From positions 5,642,001 to 5,706,000 of the forward strand of contig NZ_CP102512.1 in NCBI RefSeq assembly GCF_024612015.1: a stretch of DNA of 64,000 nucleotides. The letters are read 5' to 3'. Under the pieces are notes generated by a model. The model saw nothing but the letters and a program-made list of their open reading frames with translations, did no database searches and was not told where the DNA came from. Position numbers and translations under genes: made by a program. The stretch comes from Streptomyces sp. CA-210063. Lineage in GTDB: Bacteria; Actinomycetota; Actinomycetes; Streptomycetales; Streptomycetaceae. Shown here in pieces: positions 61,762 through 64,000 of this stretch. The stretch's first letter is position 1. Each line of letters begins with the position of its first letter.

Positions 61762-63441
61762 GTGAACTTCACGCGCTGGAGCGCCCGGCTCCCCGGTACG
61801 CAGCGCCGCGCCGCAGCGCGGACCGAACACACGGTCACCCCGGACCGGCGGGGGGAAGGCTCCGTGCCCGCAGCCCGCGTCGAACGGCAGACCGACGCCC
61901 CCCCGGACGACACGCCGACCGTGCCTGCCGTCGACGACCTCCCCACCCGCGAGATCCTCGACCGCATCCCGGCCCTCGTCGCCCTCGTGCACGGCTCCGA
62001 CCACCGCACGGCCTACGTCAACGACGCCTATGCCGCGGCCTTCGGCGTACGCCCGCTCGGCGAACCCGCCCGCGAGGCCCTGCCCGAGCTGGACACTCTC
62101 GGTCTCCTCCCGCTCCTCGACCAGGTCCTGCGCAGCTCCAGACCCCGCACGGTCAAGTCCCGCAAGGCCCCGAGCGGCCGCAGCTACACGATCACCTGCA
62201 CGCCCGTCGACGTCCCGAGCGGCGCCGAGCAGAGCGACGGCGGCGTACTGATCTTCGCTGCCGACGTCACCGACCACGCCGAGGCCGCGGAGCGCCTGCG
62301 CGCCAGCGAACGCCGCCAGCGCGAAACCGCCGTCACCCTCCAGCGCTCCCTCCTCCCACAGGAGCTGGAGCAACCCGACGACCTGCGCATCGCCGCCGTC
62401 TACCACCCCGGCGGCACCGAGACCGCCGTCGGCGGCGACTGGTACGACGTGATCACCCTCGGCGGCGGCCGCACCGCCCTCGTCATCGGCGACGTCATGG
62501 GCCGAGGCGTCCGCGCGGCCGCGGTCATGGGCCAGCTCCGTACGGCCGTCCGCGCCTATGCCCGCCTCGACCTCCCCCCGCACGAGGTCCTGCAACTCCT
62601 CGACGGCCTCGCCACGGAGATCGACCCCAACCAGATCGCCACCTGCGCCTACGCCGTCCACGACCCCAACGAGGGCCGCCTGGTCTACTCCTCCGCAGGC
62701 CACCTCCCCATCCTCGTCCGCGACGAGAGCGGCACCGTCCTGCGCGCCGACGAACCGACCGGCCCCCCACTCGGCACCGGCGGCTGGACCCACTCCTCCG
62801 GCTCGATCCCCCTCGGCCCCGGCTCCACGGCCGTCTTCTACACGGACGGCCTCGTGGAACGCCGTAACGAGGACCTCGACGAGGGAATCGCGGCCCTGGA
62901 ACGCGCCCTGGCCGGCGCCACGGGCACCCCCCAGGTCGTCTGCGACCGCCTGGTCCGCTCCACCGGCGTCACGGCCGACCACGACGACGACGTCGCCGTC
63001 CTCGTCCTCCAGCACCCGGCCCGCACGGGCTCCGACAGCGAACTCTTCCGCAACGCGGCCCTGGAACTCCTGGGCGGCGTGGAAGCGGCCCCCCGGGCCC
63101 GGGCCTTCGCCTCCGGCGTCCTCACGAGCTGGCGCTTCCCCCCGGACCTCCACGACCTGGGCGTCCTGGCAGCCAGCGAACTCGTCGCGAACTCGCTCCA
63201 ACACGGCACCCCACCCATGCGCCTACGCCTCCGGCGCACCGACCGCCGCCTCATCGTCGAGGTCACCGACGGCGACGACCACCTTCCCCGGCGCCGCCGA
63301 GCCGATCCCGCCGACGAGTCAGGCCGCGGCATCGCCATCATCGCCACCATCGCCTCCAACTGGGGCAGCCGCCGAGCCCCCGGCGGCGGCAAGTCGGTCT
63401 GGTGCGAGTTCGCCCTCCGACCCCGAGAGGTGGGTGGGTAG
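61762..63441 (+). CDS. PAS-PP2C-HATPase multidomain phosphatase/kinase (SpoIIE/RsbU-type)
   Basis: 559 residues, GTG at 61762 with AAGGA five bases upstream. PAS-like sensor (about 60-170: ILDRIPALVALVHGSDHRTAYVNDAYAAAF), a coiled linker, PP2C_SIG phosphatase (about 190-390: VTLQRSLLPQELEQP, AVGGDWYDVITLGGG, IGDVMGRGVRAAAVMG, AVFYTDGLVERR, DHDDDVAVLVL), and a C-terminal HATPase_c_2 anti-sigma kinase domain (LAASELVANSLQHGTPP, GRGIAIIATIASNWG). It thus carries opposing phosphatase and kinase activities toward STAS-type anti-anti-sigma factors. Soluble. Confidence 0.92.
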   Translation: MNFTRWSARLPGTQRRAAARTEHTVTPDRRGEGSVPAARVERQTDAPPDDTPTVPAVDDLPTREILDRIPALVALVHGSDHRTAYVNDAYAAAFGVRPLGEPAREALPELDTLGLLPLLDQVLRSSRPRTVKSRKAPSGRSYTITCTPVDVPSGAEQSDGGVLIFAADVTDHAEAAERLRASERRQRETAVTLQRSLLPQELEQPDDLRIAAVYHPGGTETAVGGDWYDVITLGGGRTALVIGDVMGRGVRAAAVMGQLRTAVRAYARLDLPPHEVLQLLDGLATEIDPNQIATCAYAVHDPNEGRLVYSSAGHLPILVRDESGTVLRADEPTGPPLGTGGWTHSSGSIPLGPGSTAVFYTDGLVERRNEDLDEGIAALERALAGATGTPQVVCDRLVRSTGVTADHDDDVAVLVLQHPARTGSDSELFRNAALELLGGVEAAPRARAFASGVLTSWRFPPDLHDLGVLAASELVANSLQHGTPPMRLRLRRTDRRLIVEVTDGDDHLPRRRRADPADESGRGIAIIATIASNWGSRRAPGGGKSVWCEFALRPREVGG

Positions 63442-63497
63442 TTCACGGGTGGGGGTGTCTGTGGTGCGTGGGTGTGCGCGGGCGGACGGGGGCTGGC

Positions 63498-63569
63498 CGC
63501 GCAGTTCCCCGCGCCCCTAAAAGACACCGGGCTCGCCCCATGCTTTTAAGGGGCGCGGGGAACTGCGCG
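63498..63569. repeat. long REP-like inverted repeat
   Basis: A 26-bp arm (63498-63523, begins CGCGCAGTTCCCCGCGCCCC) and its complement at 63543-63569 with one extra A, 19-nt loop, between convergent genes. The arms hold the REP core found across this window and an AAAA/TTTT run suited to bidirectional termination. Confidence 0.8.
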
Positions 63570-63691
63570 ATCAACCACAACGCCCCTGCACCCGCCCGAC
63601 AACCCATGCCCCCCGAGCTCGACCGCGTGCGGGGTCGAAGGGGCGGCAGCCCCTGGTGATGGGACGGGTAGGGGCGGCGGGGGCGAAAAAG

Positions 63692-64000
63692 TCAGCCCCG
63701 CACCACGGCGGGATCCGAAGCCACCCCACCCCGAGCCACCACCCGACTCTTGGCCAACGCCGGCTGATCCTGAACCGCCGTGAGCTCCCGCCCCAACCGG
63801 ACCGCCAGAACGACGATCCCGAGGGAAAACAGCAGAAACACCACCACATACGGCGCAGGCAACGACGCCCCCATGGGCCCACCCACCACCGGCCCCACAG
63901 CCAACGCAAGCTGCTTCACCAGCGCGAACGCGGAGTTGTACTGCCCAGCCGCCCCCTCCGGCGCAAGATCCGCCACCAGCGGGGCAACCGTCGGCGACAA
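63692..64000 (-). CDS. MFS transporter, C-terminal part (runs off the right edge)
   Basis: 102 residues of the C-terminus. SPTVAPLVADLAPEGAAGQYNSAFALVKQLALAVGPVVGGPMGA matches the last-but-two helices and loop of DHA1-type MFS exporters (GxYNSA...GPxxGG), followed by YVVVFLLFSLGIVVLAVRLGREL as the final helix and a charged tail. Substrate unknown; the start lies outside the window. Confidence 0.8.
   Translation of the reverse strand: MSPTVAPLVADLAPEGAAGQYNSAFALVKQLALAVGPVVGGPMGASLPAPYVVVFLLFSLGIVVLAVRLGRELTAVQDQPALAKSRVVARGGVASDPAVVRG

Noticed and set aside
63498..63569. Terminal inverted repeats of an insertion sequence
   Set aside because: The arms are 19 nt apart with no transposase between or beside them; this is a REP-like hairpin between convergent genes.

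Overview
This is a chromosomal stretch of a Streptomyces. The GC content is very high, GTG starts are common, and the gene complement is typical of the genus: valine dehydrogenase, BldC, an HrpA helicase, a conservon (cvnABCD), an NsdA-type TPR regulator and several SpoIIE/PP2C phosphatases. From memory, the backbone order (vdh, a hypothetical gene, bldC, hrpA, a DEAD helicase, then an M23 peptidase under a c-di-AMP riboswitch, an aldo/keto reductase, PrsW, trmB, a TPR regulator, an Asn-synthase-like gene, an ECF sigma factor, TetR, NDH-2 and PP2C) matches the core region of S. coelicolor near SCO4089-SCO4121. No database search was run. A perfect parS palindrome at 7861-7878 fits a position on the origin-proximal side of the chromosome.

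Layout. 1-15.7 kb is conserved backbone: the 5' part of vdh, an unknown gene, bldC with its own terminator, a small Cys protein, hrpA, a tRNA cluster (Asp, Phe, Asp, Glu) with parS inside it, a membrane metallophosphoesterase, a zincin-fold metallopeptidase, a lipoprotein, a DEAD-box RNA helicase with a long Arg/Gly/Asp-rich tail, and an amino-acid permease. 15.7-24.8 kb is a genomic island inserted in the 3' half of tRNA-Lys. It is bounded by a perfect 119-bp direct repeat (15747-15865 and 24715-24833), with candidate integrase arm sites inside both ends. It carries a nucleoside-phosphorylase-fold protein with an unknown C-terminal domain, a 5'-truncated tyrosine integrase, a low-GC SF1 helicase, a small Cys-rich membrane-anchored protein, and a translationally coupled pair: a ParB-like protein with a DGNSR motif and a GIY-YIG-type nuclease. 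This is the best candidate for an undescribed (probably defence-type) system, although the damaged integrase suggests the element is now fixed.

24.8-41.2 kb is accessory chromosome: a GvpU-like protein, a MerR-type HTH protein behind a perfect 32-bp palindrome, a conservon, a sugar-type ABC binding protein, and a cluster pairing a secreted four-cysteine protein and an anchored helical protein with an ABC ATPase and an FtsX/MacB-type permease. It continues with a Ser/Thr kinase fused to an eight-blade PQQ-type propeller, a CYTH protein and tRNA-fMet. 41.3-43.9 kb is a flavin-related module: a RibD-like reductase-deaminase fusion divergent from a MarR regulator, followed by GTP cyclohydrolase II. 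Two near-palindromic operators lie before the cyclohydrolase gene.

43.9-64 kb returns to backbone: PP2C phosphatase, riboswitch-controlled M23 peptidase, aldo/keto reductase, PrsW protease, TrmB, LhgO, NsdA-like TPR regulator, degenerate Asn synthase, an ECF sigma factor fused to a zinc finger, membrane segment and carbohydrate-binding module (flanked by ~100-bp direct repeats), TetR, NDH-2, a PAS-PP2C-HATPase phosphatase, and the 3' part of an MFS transporter. REP-like palindromes (core GGGGAACTGCGCG) and short tandem repeats mark many intergenic regions.
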